Translations under genes and position numbers: made by a program | In this document: positions 23,810 to 36,100 of the stretch, one piece after another | Position numbering within the stretch: position 1 is the stretch's first letter | Layout of the letters: each line of letters opens with the position of its first letter | DNA from: Gymnothorax reevesii | Lineage: Eukaryota > Chordata > Actinopteri > Anguilliformes > Muraenidae | DNA length: 64,000 bases | NCBI GenBank assembly: GCA_029721435.1 | Contig: CM056574.1 | Coordinates: forward strand, 33,994,001 to 34,058,000 | Direction of reading: 5' to 3' | Notes under the pieces: generated by a model | The model's database searches: none | What the model was told of the DNA's origin: nothing | What the model saw: only the letters and a program-made list of their open reading frames with translations

Positions 23810-24978
23810 GAAGTGTTTCTGCCGATACTATCCTCACCATTAATTTTGGCACCTTTGGTAATTGTGAACTAAAAAGGCTATGAAATGATGCCTTTATTGA
23901 TTATCAGCTTGAGATTTAATTGAGAGTATTAAAATATAACTTTTAATGAAAATATGATTATTGAAAGATAAAATTATCATTAAATATTTTTTTCTCTAAA
24001 ACAAATTATTAGATACCCTTTATTTAGGGGCCTAATGCCGTTAATCCAGCCTGACATTGCCGAAATAAAAGCTCTGAGTCTTCTTCTGTGGTGTGTGTAG
24101 TGTGGGTGGGGAACATGGCATGGATTGGAGACAATTCTTTGTTACAGAATCTCTCCAGATCCTTCAAATTTCTTAGTTCACATTTTGGGACTCGTCGTGT
24201 TGTCCTGAGGACCCTCCATTTGATGAAGGTCAGGGGACAGAGACTGCCACGACGAAACTTCGACTCATGGGTGTGGAAAGAATTTTTGTTGTTGTTTTCC
24301 AATTCATGTATTGGATCACTGTCATTGGATGACCTGACCATGTGATGCAGTCAGATTTTCGTAAAAAATCTGTTTTTACTTGATGGAATCTATGATACGA
24401 AGAGTCTGAATAAGCTGTCAAGGGCCTGTAGAAGACAGCCTAACAACATCAAGGATCCACCACCATACTTCACTTCGAGTTTCGTGTTCTTTACAACAGT
24501 GGTAACTCTGTATGCTTGTTTTCATTCCAACCACAATTGCAATCTAAGAATTTCAAAAAGCTGCTAATCTTTCTTAAGTAGGTGCTCTTGTTGCTTAGAG
24601 GGAGTACTTATCTTCTTGATCAACCTTATGCCAGAAATCGTTATGCAATGCAGCAAATATAAATAACTCCCCAAGTTCATGATGTGCTTATTTCAATATG
24701 ACAATTGGATGAAAAGCATGGAATCACATGGATCCCAAGGCTTGTGCTGCGCACGCGTCACATTAAATATCCCGATTAAGCGTCCTTAATGAATGTCCAT
24801 GGGTGAGCAAATTTTGCCACGCAATGGTGGCAGCTTGCACACCTTTGAAAAAAAAAAGGAGGCATCACAAAAGATTCAGGCGAACAGGCACCTGACTTGG
24901 GTGACCTTGAAGAATTTTTTTCATTAAATACAGCCTCATCATCTGTTACTTTGTCCTTAAATTGTTCATCTACCGGAA
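23810..24978. other. Intergenic sequence downstream of TSNAXIP1
   Basis: No gene recognised. A stretch near 24010-24450 has weak Tc1-like flavour (FCNKELSPIH, DSSYHRFHQVKTDF), but I could not define ends. Confidence 0.3.
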
Positions 24979-25290
24979 GGTGGCATGGATGAGCAGTGGG
25001 TAGCACTGCTGCCTCACATCAAGAAGGTCATGGGTTTAAACCCGGCATGGGAACTTTCTGCATGGAGTTTCCATGCTTGTGTGGGTTTCCTCCCTGTCTA
25101 AAGACATGCATGTCAGGCTAATTAAGACACCAAATTGCCCGTAGGTATGAGAACACGAGTGAACGGTGTATGTACCCGGCGGTGGATAGGCGAGCTCTCC
25201 AGGGTGTCCCCCTGCCCTTCACCCACAGTTGGATGAGGTCAGGCTCCAGCTTCCCGATGACCCTAGTGAGGTAGTAGTAGCAGAGACAAT
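24979..25290 (+). repeat. tRNA-derived SINE
   Basis: A tRNA-like head includes GGGTAGCACTGCTGCCTCAC (A-box region) and GGGTTTAAACCC (B-box region). The body follows the familiar fish order: GGAGTTTCCATGCTTGTGTG, GGGTTTCCTCC, AAAGACATGCATGTCAGGCT, AAATTGCCCGTAGG and the GGGTGTCCCCCTGCC block. It lies between the convergent genes. Confidence 0.8.
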
Positions 25291-26795
25291 CGATGGATCT
25301 CCATCAGATGGTTATGATTGGTGGCCAGTACTCATCAATTTTCAGCCTATTGACTTGGCTTAGTCTTTGATTAGTTCCATATTATTTTCCTCTTTTCATG
25401 CAGGTATGTCTGCAATATAGCCCAATAAGCACCGCATGTTCACGACTCCTCAGACATTATATTGTACGACATAACATGGCCATTTCTCACAAAGTGATAA
25501 AGAGTTTAATCCCTCATGAAAAGTTCCTCGTTAAGAAAAATGAGTAGCTTATAAACAATTTGCCGTTGTGGTTATGAATGAGAAACCACATACCCAGGGG
25601 TACTCCATGGCCAAGACCGGGAACCAATGCTGAAAAGAGGGGTCATCTTTGCTTAAAGTGCATATCCTTGCTGATTTAAAATGTAAAATGCACCGAATTT
25701 TGAGATAATACTACGCATTTTAACCAATATAACACATCGGTAAGTGTCTGATATACCTGGTTTAATATCTGTATTTTAGGCAGAATTTGTCTGGCGCGAA
25801 AAAGCTTGCGATTTGAATCTCCCGAGGAAAATCAGTGAAGTTTGAACCAATTCTTACCATGTGGACCTCCAGCCATAGCTGGTTATGTCACCGGACTTCC
25901 AGACACCTGACTGCAGCTATGAGCCACTCAAAGGGCCTCAATTCAAGTACCTTTTTTTGGAAATTATACAGCCATGAGTTTGTTTTTTTGAGGACAATAG
26001 GCTTTTTTTTTTTACCACCCTCCCATATTGCAATTGAGTGATGGCACCTGACTTATGGGAAACTAACCTCAAGGTATAGTAAATGTCTACAATTTGAGCA
26101 ATTGCCAATACAAAAATATAATAAAATAAACAAAAAATTACCAGGATGTTGCAGTCAAGCCCCATTTCCAGTGCTTCATGGGATAGTTTGGTGGCCAAGT
26201 CTCTTCTGGTCTCGTGCAGCCACAGGGTAAAAGTTGTGTTTGCACGTGTAGTTATGGATACTTGCCCGTACAATACAGAGCGTAGAAGCTGTTAATGCTT
26301 CATGTGTCCAGTGTTTTTTCTTGGCTTGATTTTAGCATTTATATCATTCGCAGTTTCTCAAGTATAGCTGAATTGTTGTTCTCATGCTGCTTCGCAAGCT
26401 GCACATCAGAAACGCGGCAGTCCTGGAAGTGTATGAGATTTCGGTGAAAAAGCCACATCTGGGTATTTGTTTTTGGATTGGCGATCGGTCGAATTCTCCT
26501 TGGAGTTTCCATGACCAGTTGAACCATCTTCTTCCTCACAGTGCACGCATTATAAACAGAACAGGAATGCATCCCCATCTAGGCAGAGTTTTAACACTGC
26601 CATGGGCCTTACAATCAATAATTATTGCCTGGATAGTTAAAATGGGTAATTACCTCTGTCAAAGAGGTCATGTTTTACCTTTGGTTTGCGGGCATCTAAT
26701 GTTGAGAGACAAGACGATAAAGACAATAAATATATTGTTTATTAATGACGAATTAAGATGTAGAACAGCTGACCTTGTTTATTTACAGACTATGC
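25291..26795. other. Intergenic sequence without recognised gene
   Basis: AT-rich sequence between TSNAXIP1 and CENPT. The longest frame (26384-26809) has no family resemblance that I can see. Confidence 0.3.
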
Positions 26796-26801
26796 TTTAT
26801 T
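26796..26801 (-). promoter_or_regulatory. Poly(A) signal of CENPT
   Basis: TTTATT on the plus strand is AATAAA on the minus strand, about 200 bp past the CENPT stop. About 3 kb separates it from the convergent TSNAXIP1 signal. Confidence 0.6.
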
Positions 26802-26998
26802 TATTTTGACAAAGATATTATACATATATTTACAGATACATAAGAAAAACACAATTGTACTCTCGTGGAAACAATAAAAATACGACTCTCATGGGAATTT
26901 TTAGCTCACCATAGGGCCGGTAAGCTAAAAAGGACACCACTTCCCTATTCATGATGGAGCCCTGGGTTGAGGATTTTGAGCCAGGCAACTGCAGTTGC

Positions 26999-27128
26999 TC
27001 ATCTTCTCAGCTTGGGGATGACTTTGTTCCCACTGGTTGCCACAGGGATCAGCAGTCTCCTGTACTCGTACGGGAGGTACTTTTCGATCAGGACATTCAC
27101 TGGCATGCTGTCGGTCACAAAGCCCTGC
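26999..27128 (-). CDS. cenpt: CENPT terminal exon
   Basis: The acceptor is TGTTCCTAG. It encodes [20 protein letters not shown] and the C-terminal [16 protein letters not shown], then TGA. It is separated from the previous exon by a 6.9-kb intron that contains nested Tc1-like elements. Confidence 0.95.
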
Positions 27129-30100
27129 CTAGGAACAGGACAGCGAGGAGGATATTCATTCACTGGAGAAGTAGAGACTGACCAATGCTCAACTGACAGA
27201 GGAGATGGCAAGACCAAGGAAGCTGAACGTTTAAAATGCCACAAAGTGTGTGATGGTGAAGTAGACATGCATAAAATGTCTCCTCCCACTCAGTCAGGGG
27301 TTCTGCTCGCTACACTCTCTCTCTCTCACACACGCACGCACGCACGCACGCACGCACGCACACACGCAAACACACACACACACACGCGCGCACACGCACA
27401 CACGCACACGCACACACGCACACGCACACGCACGCACACACACCCCCCCTAAGGGGACACAGTGTGACAGAAACAACATTGATGAGGACACCTTTTTCTG
27501 AAAGTCTTGCAGAAAATTTACTGTTAAAAAAATAAAAAGCTGAAAATCAGAAATGTGTTCAAATAGAATGCTTATTGAACAATTAAATATATTTTTCATA
27601 CAGCCCCAATTCTGAAATAGTTGGGACGAAGTGTAAATTGTGAATAAAATAAAAATGCAATGACTTTCAGATCACGAGCCAGTATGTTATTTACAATAGA
27701 ACATAGATAACATTTCAAATGTTGTAACAGATGTTTTACAGTTTTATCCAGAAAATGAGCTCATTTCAAATTTTCTGGCTGCAATAGGTCTCAAAAAAGT
27801 TGGGACAGAGGCAAAAAAAAAAAAAAAAAAAAAGGCTGAAAAAGCAATTAATATAAGGAAATCAGCTGAAAGAACATTAAGCAAGTAATAAAGTTAACTG
27901 GGATCAGGTGTGTAACATGATTGGCTATAAAAGGGATGTCTTAGAGAGGCTGAGTCTCTCAGAAGTAAACATGGCCAGGAGCTCTCCAACCTGTGAAGGC
28001 TTGCATAAAAAAAATAGTGGAATACTTTAAAAACAATGTTCCTCAAAGTGAAATTGCAAAGGCTTTGAAGGTCTCATCATCGACAGTGCATAACATCATT
28101 AAAAGATTCAGAGAAACTAGAAAAATCTCTGTGCATAAGGGACAAGACCGAAGACCTTTACTGGATGCCCATGATCTGAGGGGCCCTCGGACACCACTGC
28201 ATCACTCACCGGCATGATTCTGTCATTGACATTACTAAATGGGCCCAGGAATACTTCAAGAAACCACTGTCTGTAAACACAGTCCATCGTGCCATCCACA
28301 GATGCCACCTAAAACTCCATCATGCAAGAAGGAAGCCATTGTTGAGCACGATCAAGAAGCGCCACCGTGTTCTGTGGGCCAAGGCTCATTTAAAATGGAC
28401 TGTAGCATAGTATCCTGTGGTCAGACGAGTCCAAACTTGACATTCTTGTTGGAAATCATGGGCGTTGTGTCCTCCGGGCTAAAGAGGAGAAAGGCCACCC
28501 CGCGTTCAGTTCAAATGTCAGCATCTCTGATGGTATGGGGATGTATTAGTGCATATGGTGTGGGACATTTGCATGTTTGAAAAAGCACCATGAATGCTGA
28601 AAGGTACAGTGCCCTCCATAATTATTGGCACCCCTGGTTAAGATGTGTTCTTTAGCTTCTAATAAATTCAGTTTTTTTCCAAATAATATAGGACCACAAT
28701 GAAAAAAGGGAAAATCCAACCTTTAATTGAAGTGCGTTTATTCAGTGGGAAACAATCCCACATTAAGAAATAATTCTTTTACATCAAATCATGTGTGCCA
28801 CAATTATTAGCACCCCTGACGTTAATACTTTGTACAACCCCCTTTTGCCAACAAAACAGCACCTAATCTTCTCCTATAATGTTTCACAAGATGGGAGAAT
28901 ACGGAAAGAGGGATCTTTGACCATTCCTCTTTGCACAATCTCTCTAAATCATCCAGCGACCTCTCCTCTGCACTCTCCTCTTCAGCTCACTCCACAGGTT
29001 TTCAATGGGGTTGAGGTCTGGGGACTGGGATGGCCATGGGAGGAGCTTGATTTTGGGTCTGGTGAACCATTTCCGTGTAGATTTGGCCGCATGTTTAAGG
29101 TCATTAACTTGCTGAAAGACCCAGTGACGACCCATCTTCAGCTTTCGGGCAGAGGCCACCAGATTTTGATTTAAAATGTCCTGGTATTTCAAAGCGTTCA
29201 TGATGCCATGCACCCCAACAAGGTTCCCAGGGCCTCTGGAAGAGAAACAGGCCCACAGCATCACCGATCCCCCCCATACTTCACAGTGGGCATAAGGTGC
29301 TTTTCTGCAGATTCATCTTTTGTGTTCTGCCAGACCCACTTAGAGTGTTTGTTGCCAAAAACCTCTATCTTGGTCTCATCTGGCCAAAGCACACGGTCCC
29401 AGTTGAAGTCCCAGTACCGCTTAGCGAACTACAGACGTTTGCGTTTATGATTGTGAGTGAGAAATGGCTTTTGCCGTGCATGCCTTGCAAACAGCTTGTT
29501 GGCATGTAGATAGCGCCTGATGGTTGTTTTGAAGACTTTGTGACCCCAAGATGCTACCATTTGTTGCAATTCTTTAACAGTGAGCTTTGTAGAACTTTTT
29601 ATTTCTCTTATCATCCTACTCACTGTGCGTGGTGGCAAAATAACCTTGCGTCCTCGTCCAGGCTTGTTTACCACTGTTCCAGTTGTTTCAAACTTCTTAA
29701 TGATTCTTCTGACAGTAGATATGGGCAGGTGCAGGTGAGCGGCTATTTTCCTGTAGCCATTGCCTAACTTGTGAAGGTCGACACACATCTGCCTTACTTG
29801 AATGGTGTGTTCATTTGTCTTTCCCATGTTGAAGAGTGGATAAGAGAAATGGCCTCTGTGTCACGTCATATTTATACCCCAGGGAAACAGGAAGTGATTA
29901 AATGTTCCTAGATACTCTGATCAACTTTGTAAACTACTGTAGAAATGACAGAAATACTTCAAATACATTTAATTCCTAGGAATTGTAAGGGGTGCCAATA
30001 ATTGTTGAACAGGTGATTTTATGAAAAATAATTATTTCTTAGTCAGGGATTTTTTTTTCCCTTAAAATTCACTTGAGTTGAAGGTTACATTTTTTCTACA

Positions 30101-33100
30101 ATACTCAGCATGAGAATATACTTCTGCAATAAAAACTGAATTTACTTTAAGGCTTTTAACACTTCTTAACCAATAATTATGGATGGCGCTGTATATAAAG
30201 GTTTTAGAGCAACATATGCTCCCCTCCAGATGAAATCTATTCCAGTGAAGGCCTTGTGTATTTCAACAGGATAATGCAAAACCACGTACTGCAGCTATAG
30301 CTTTGTAGTAGAAGAGTCCGTGTGCTGAACTGGTCTGCCTGCAGTCCTGATCTTTCACCAACTGAGAACACTTGGCGCATAATTAAACCAAAAGTCTGTC
30401 AAAGGAGACCCAAAACTCTCCAACAGCTGGAAGCCTGTACTAAACAAGAGTGGGATCAAATTTCAATGGCTAAACTCAAGAAACTTGTCTCCTCAATGCC
30501 CAGACATCTCCACTCTGTGTTAAAAAGAAGAGGGGATGCTACACCATGATAAACCGGCCCCTGTCCCAATTTTTGTGACCTGCAGTCAAATTTGAAATGA
30601 GGTCATTTTGTGCATAAAATTGCTCAGCTTCAATATTTGCCATGTTATCTCTATTCTGTTGCGAATAAAAAAAATAAAAAAAAAGAGGCTGGTGTGATTT
30701 AAAAGTCATTGCTTTTTGATTTTATTCACAATTTACACTTTGTCCCAACTATTTTGGAATTGAGGTTGTACAATCAAAATAATGTAAACCGTTAGCCTGA
30801 AGTGCTGATCTACAATGATCCAATCAAAAAAATCCAAGATAAATCTATAGTCGTGTGCAGTGATTATTACACACCCCCCACTTTCATAAAAAATAGCGCG
30901 CTGTTGCGAGTGGGACCCCTCAGCCTTGCGCTTTATTGGCGGCAATATTGATTATCGGAGCAGGACACAAATCGATAGGGAGCTTCCTGTAACCACTCCA
31001 ACATACCGTAAAAAAACAGGAACATTTGGCCAATGTGTTTTTCAGTTATCGTCCAGAAACCAAAATGAAGATGGCTGCCGTGGCGGCCATGTTGATTATC
31101 AGAGTGGGACACCAATCGATAGGGAGCTTCCTCTAACCACCCCCAACATACCACCAAAAAATGAGAACATTTGGCAAAGGTGTTTTTCAGCTATCTTCCG
31201 GAAATGAGAAATTAACTGACAGACAGACAGACGGACGCTGCTCACCACGACAATACCCCTCCACGACTTTTGTCAGCTGAGAGTAAAAAGGGTCCTAATA
31301 GGACTTCCTTATAAATTTTTGGTCAAAATGTATTGAAAAATACTATAGTAGGCAGTATAGTAGGTACTATAGTAATCATTTCCACAAGTATATGGAGGTA
31401 AGAATAAGGGTATAAAAAACTGAAAAATCTATGACAATTGAAAGGTGTCAACATTTTTTTTGACTCAAGCATAGCCTGAAAGCATGAAAGCTCATTCCAT
31501 GATTATTGATGCTGAAAAATTAGTTTAAACTGGTTTGAGGCAACATAATTCTGAAAATTACCTCTGATGGTCAGTTATTCCAGTAAATAAGGTGACATGA
31601 ACTTTGAGTGGCGTCAGTGTGAAACACAATGGTACGACAGATTGTTCGTAGCCAGATATAGGCCTTACATGGTACTGAACATGCTAAATCCTGCCATGCC
31701 ACTGGAACAAAGATCATCAATTGTTCCAAAGAGACTAGTGGCAACAGAAGTACAAAACGGAAGTTAAGTGCCTCTGACGTTCGTTATCAGTGCATGATAG
31801 GTTAACCCCATCTAGACTGGGGGGGGTTATGCCCTCGCCAATCTTCTTGTCGTATAATTTCTGCAGGCCTTGAGCTAGGACAACCAAACTAGGTCACTTT
31901 TCCTAAAACTTGCCTGGGAACAATTTTATACCAATAAGTCAAGTCCACCATCTTCGCGGTTTCCACGGCAACTGTTTTCTAACGGGTATGTCTGAGCCAA
32001 AAAAAAAAATTTCCTATTTTGGTTTCAGCAATGTAGTTTCCAGATTTTCTTTTTAACATGTACTTATTCCATTATATTTACAATATCTTCCATCATTTAA
32101 TGTCAGCTTTGTTAAGTAGAATTAATTAATGCTAATTTGATGACGTCATTGAATTTATTTTATTTTCCTATGACGAAAGCCTCTTCTCCCAACAAATAGA
32201 TGTTTTTTTCCATTATTAAAGGTGAAAATCTTAAGACTCTATATTGATATCAATATACTAAACATAAAGTAACTGGGGGGTGAGGGGGGTCACAAAAAGC
32301 CCCCCACCACCACCCCCGGAAGCCGCAAAAAGCCCAGTCTAGATAGGGTTAAAGAAAAAAATTAATTGGCAGTTTACAGCACAACTCCGTCATTATTAGC
32401 ATCAGAAGTGAAAAGATGTAAGTATCAAGATCTACCAGTTCCAGACACCTGACTGAAAATGGTCCAATTGGTTATGTAGCTGCCAAGAGCTGGGAACATT
32501 GAAAAAAAAAAAAGATAAAATAGGCCCTAGGGGATGGCAGCTCACTTGGTTTCTTTCAAGCTTTCGTGTTATGCAAGCTCACAAGAGGCAGCATTTTTTA
32601 TGCTTGGGTCCGATATTGGGAAATTGAAGAAACGTTTTGTAATTTGTGTCAGGAAAAAAAAAAATTCGAGCAAAATTCAGCATAATGGCTTGACGTTTCA
32701 TCACATCATTTTTCTGCAGCTCAGTGCTCTAATCAGTGTGCAGCTCCACTGAAATATCAAGCCCCAGATGCCATATCATTGTCCCCAGCATTATATACTG
32801 AAAGAAAAGTTAACCAGTTGGCTGTTGGGCTTTAGTGTGTTGCTTAAGGGAATAGTACTGTCGCAAATTAAGAACTCAGCTTCTGTCCTTATAAGTATGT
32901 GTGTACAAAGTTCAAACACTCTCCAGCATGATATAGTGCAATTTTAAATATGGCCGACTGACAGCCATGTTCGATGTCAAGTTTTGACGCCACAAACAAA
33001 TTTTAATCTGAGCATCCATATGTACCTCCCCACCAAATTTCACATTGATCCCTTCAGTGGTTGGGCAGAAGATCAAAGTTAACCCCGATGCAGACACCGC

Positions 33101-36100
33101 CACGTGATCCCATAAGCTCCCTTTGGTCTGTTAAAGCAAGTGAGCTAAAAAGACTTGAGGTAACCAATAAATTCAAGGATTAGACACGAATGGACTGGAT
33201 ACAGGTCCTTCGGACTGATGAACCAAAATTTGAACTTTTCTCACCCAAACGCAGAAATTATGTTTGCCGTAGAGTCGGGAAAAGTTTCAAAAATGACATT
33301 TTAATTCAGTTAAACATGGTAGTGGTAATATTAGGGTTTGGGGTTCAGTGTGCTTGAAAGGAGCCGGAGATCTCATAAAAATCGACAGAATCATAGATCA
33401 GAAGTAGTATCACAGCATCCTTGAGAGGCACACGTTGCAAAGAGACTGACTGGTCGGGATTTTCTTTTCAACAAAATAATGACACACACTTCCAAGTTGT
33501 TACAGAATTCTCGGTCGGAAAGAAACATCTGGTGACATAAAAGTTATGACTTGACCTGCTCAAAATCCAGACCTTAATCCGATTGAGCAAATCTGTTGTA
33601 ACATCAAAAGAATCTCTTTGGATTGAACTTTAAACCACATGGAATGATTAAGCAAGTGAGGAAATGTAAAACTATGCCTGAAAGATTAAATGCTGTAATC
33701 AAAGCAAAGAGGAAAGGGTGGCCACACTAGATATTGACTTTTTCTTCCAAAAAGACATTAGTTTTTTGTTTTTAATAAAAATCTTTGTCAGTTTACTTTT
33801 TTTCATCTACACAATCTAATATTACATGAAATAAATACTTTGTTTCTGATTTATCTTCATTGTGTTAAGTATATAATCATCACTGGACGCTACTGTACAT
33901 GAAATAGTATTGCTGTGGATAGACATACAAACTTAGATGAAAAGGGCCTTCAGCATTTATGTCCCCTTATAGAAACCTGATCCAACAGCAATTGAAATTC
34001 TGGCCCTGCTTTTAGAGGAGATGGAGAGAAATGTACCTCCTCATGAGCAGCTCCACGTCCTCAACCTCGATGGTCTTCCTCTTGGCATGCATGGCATAAG
34101 CCTCCAGGTCGTCGGCCAAACGTTCAAAGTATTTGGCCATGCTGCAGAAACATTGAGGGCTAATTTCAGCACCAAATTTCTTTCATCTCCTCTACTTTGA
34201 TCACAATCTTACAACATAACCACTTGCACTTCAACAGCTACTCTCAATTTCTACAGACTGATAATGCAGGAAACAGGATGATCCCAAAATACCTTCTTTC
34301 TGACAATAACTAATATTACAGTGCCATGAAAAAATATTTGGCCCCTTCCAGATTTTGTCTATGCTTGCTCATTCGTGACATTAAATGTTTTAGATCATCA
34401 AAATAATTTCAATATAAGACAAAGACAATAAGAATAAAAACAAAATATAGCTTTTAAATGATCATTTCATCAGTTGAAGCTTAAGAGTCATTCAAAACCT
34501 TCATCACCCAGGTGAAAAAAATTGAAGCGCTGCGTAACCTTTACGCCACATGTGATGTAACTCATGACATCCAAAAAGTTACACTTTTGACTGGTCATTC
34601 CACAGAATATTATCCCAAAAATCCTGGGTGTCTTAAGGATGTTTTTTGGCAAATGTGAGACAAGGCCTTTCCAATCTTTTTGGTCAGGAGTAGTTTTCAC
34701 CTTGCAGCTCTCCCATGGTTGCCTTTCGTCCAGTCTCTTTTTTATTGTGGAATCATGAACACTGACTTAAACTGAGCAAAGTGAGGCCCGCAGTTCATTA
34801 GAGGTTAGTCTGGATTCTTCTGTGACCTTCTGGATGAGTAGCTGATGCACTTTGAGGATTTTGGTAGGCCATCCACTCCTCAGGAGGTTCACCACTGTTC
34901 CAAGTTTCCTCCACTTGTAGATAATGGCCCTCACTGTGGCTCGCTGAGTCCCAGAGCCTAAGACATGGCTTGGTAACCATTTCCAGACTGACAGATGTCA
35001 ATGACTTCTTAAATTTAAAAAGATCTTTCTGTCTTCGTCACGTTGCCTGACAGCTTAAGTGATGTTTTAACAGGGCTGGCAGTGATCATGCCGAAGGTGA
35101 GTCTAGTGAAATTGAACCTGATTATCAATTAAATTTGTGCAACTGGTGAATTCAATAACCACAGGGGGATCATTTTTCCACATAGCGCCAGTTAGGGTTG
35201 GCGCGCTTTTTTCCCTTCAATAAGTAAAAATTTAATTGCAGTATAGAGTTATTAGTGCATTTAAAAACTGAATTTTGAGTTTACGATGATTATCTTTGTC
35301 TAGTATTACAATTAGCTTGATGATCTGAAACACTGAAGGGTGACAAAAATGAATAAATAGAAAATTCGTAGAGAGGCCAAATACTTTTTCACACCGCTGT
35401 AAAATTCAGTCATAGCAGGACTTTAACTCACTAGAATTCACTGCTTTTTCCAGTTACCTTTAACACAAGTGATGCACTAAGTGACAAACAGGGATTGTAT
35501 CTCTGGTCCTTACATGTCCTTGAGTATAGAGTAGCAGTCTGAGGACACGGTAGTCTTGGCAAAGTGTTTGAAGGTAGACATGACGTAGCTCTTGGGTAAG
35601 CCTGGTGCCTTCTGGGAGGGGCTGGCCCGCCCTTTCCTTTGGGGCTTGGGCTTGGGTTTGGCAGCCGGGGCCGTGGCCTGCGTCTGTTTCCTAGAGATGG
35701 CAAAACATTTCATTTAGAGATGCCGCTTTCTCTAAGAGCTGGCCGCGCCACGCATTTTCATATGACGTGCTTTCCGTATTAGTACAACATCAGAGGGATA
35801 CTTCAAATCTGACCATAAATAAGTATTTGCGGATGTGTTTTGGGAAAGTTGCATCCATACACAGAAAGCCCTGGGCCTTGTTCTGAGAACCAGGAGTAGA
35901 GTTCCCAAGACTGCACTTAATAGAGCCCAAAACCTCTCCAAATCTGGAACATGACCTTGGAAATGTCATTCCTCATTTCACCATGTACAGTAATCCAAAA
36001 ACTCTCGTCATCCTGCTATGAGGAACACCCCCCTGAGGCAGTTGCACAGCTACCAGGCTAACTCCAATCCTGCCATGAGAAATACCCTCTTGTGGCAGTT

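Noticed and set aside
24979..25290. Functional tRNA gene
   Set aside because: A- and B-box-like sequence is present, but the cloverleaf is incomplete and the downstream body is that of a SINE.
26384..26809. 141-codon plus-strand frame between TSNAXIP1 and CENPT
   Set aside because: No recognisable domain, no splice context, and AT-rich composition. It is compatible with chance.
34321..35400. Extra CENPT exons within this interval
   Set aside because: The readable peptides are Tc1-type transposase remnants. The CENPT phases connect 35514 to 34141 directly.
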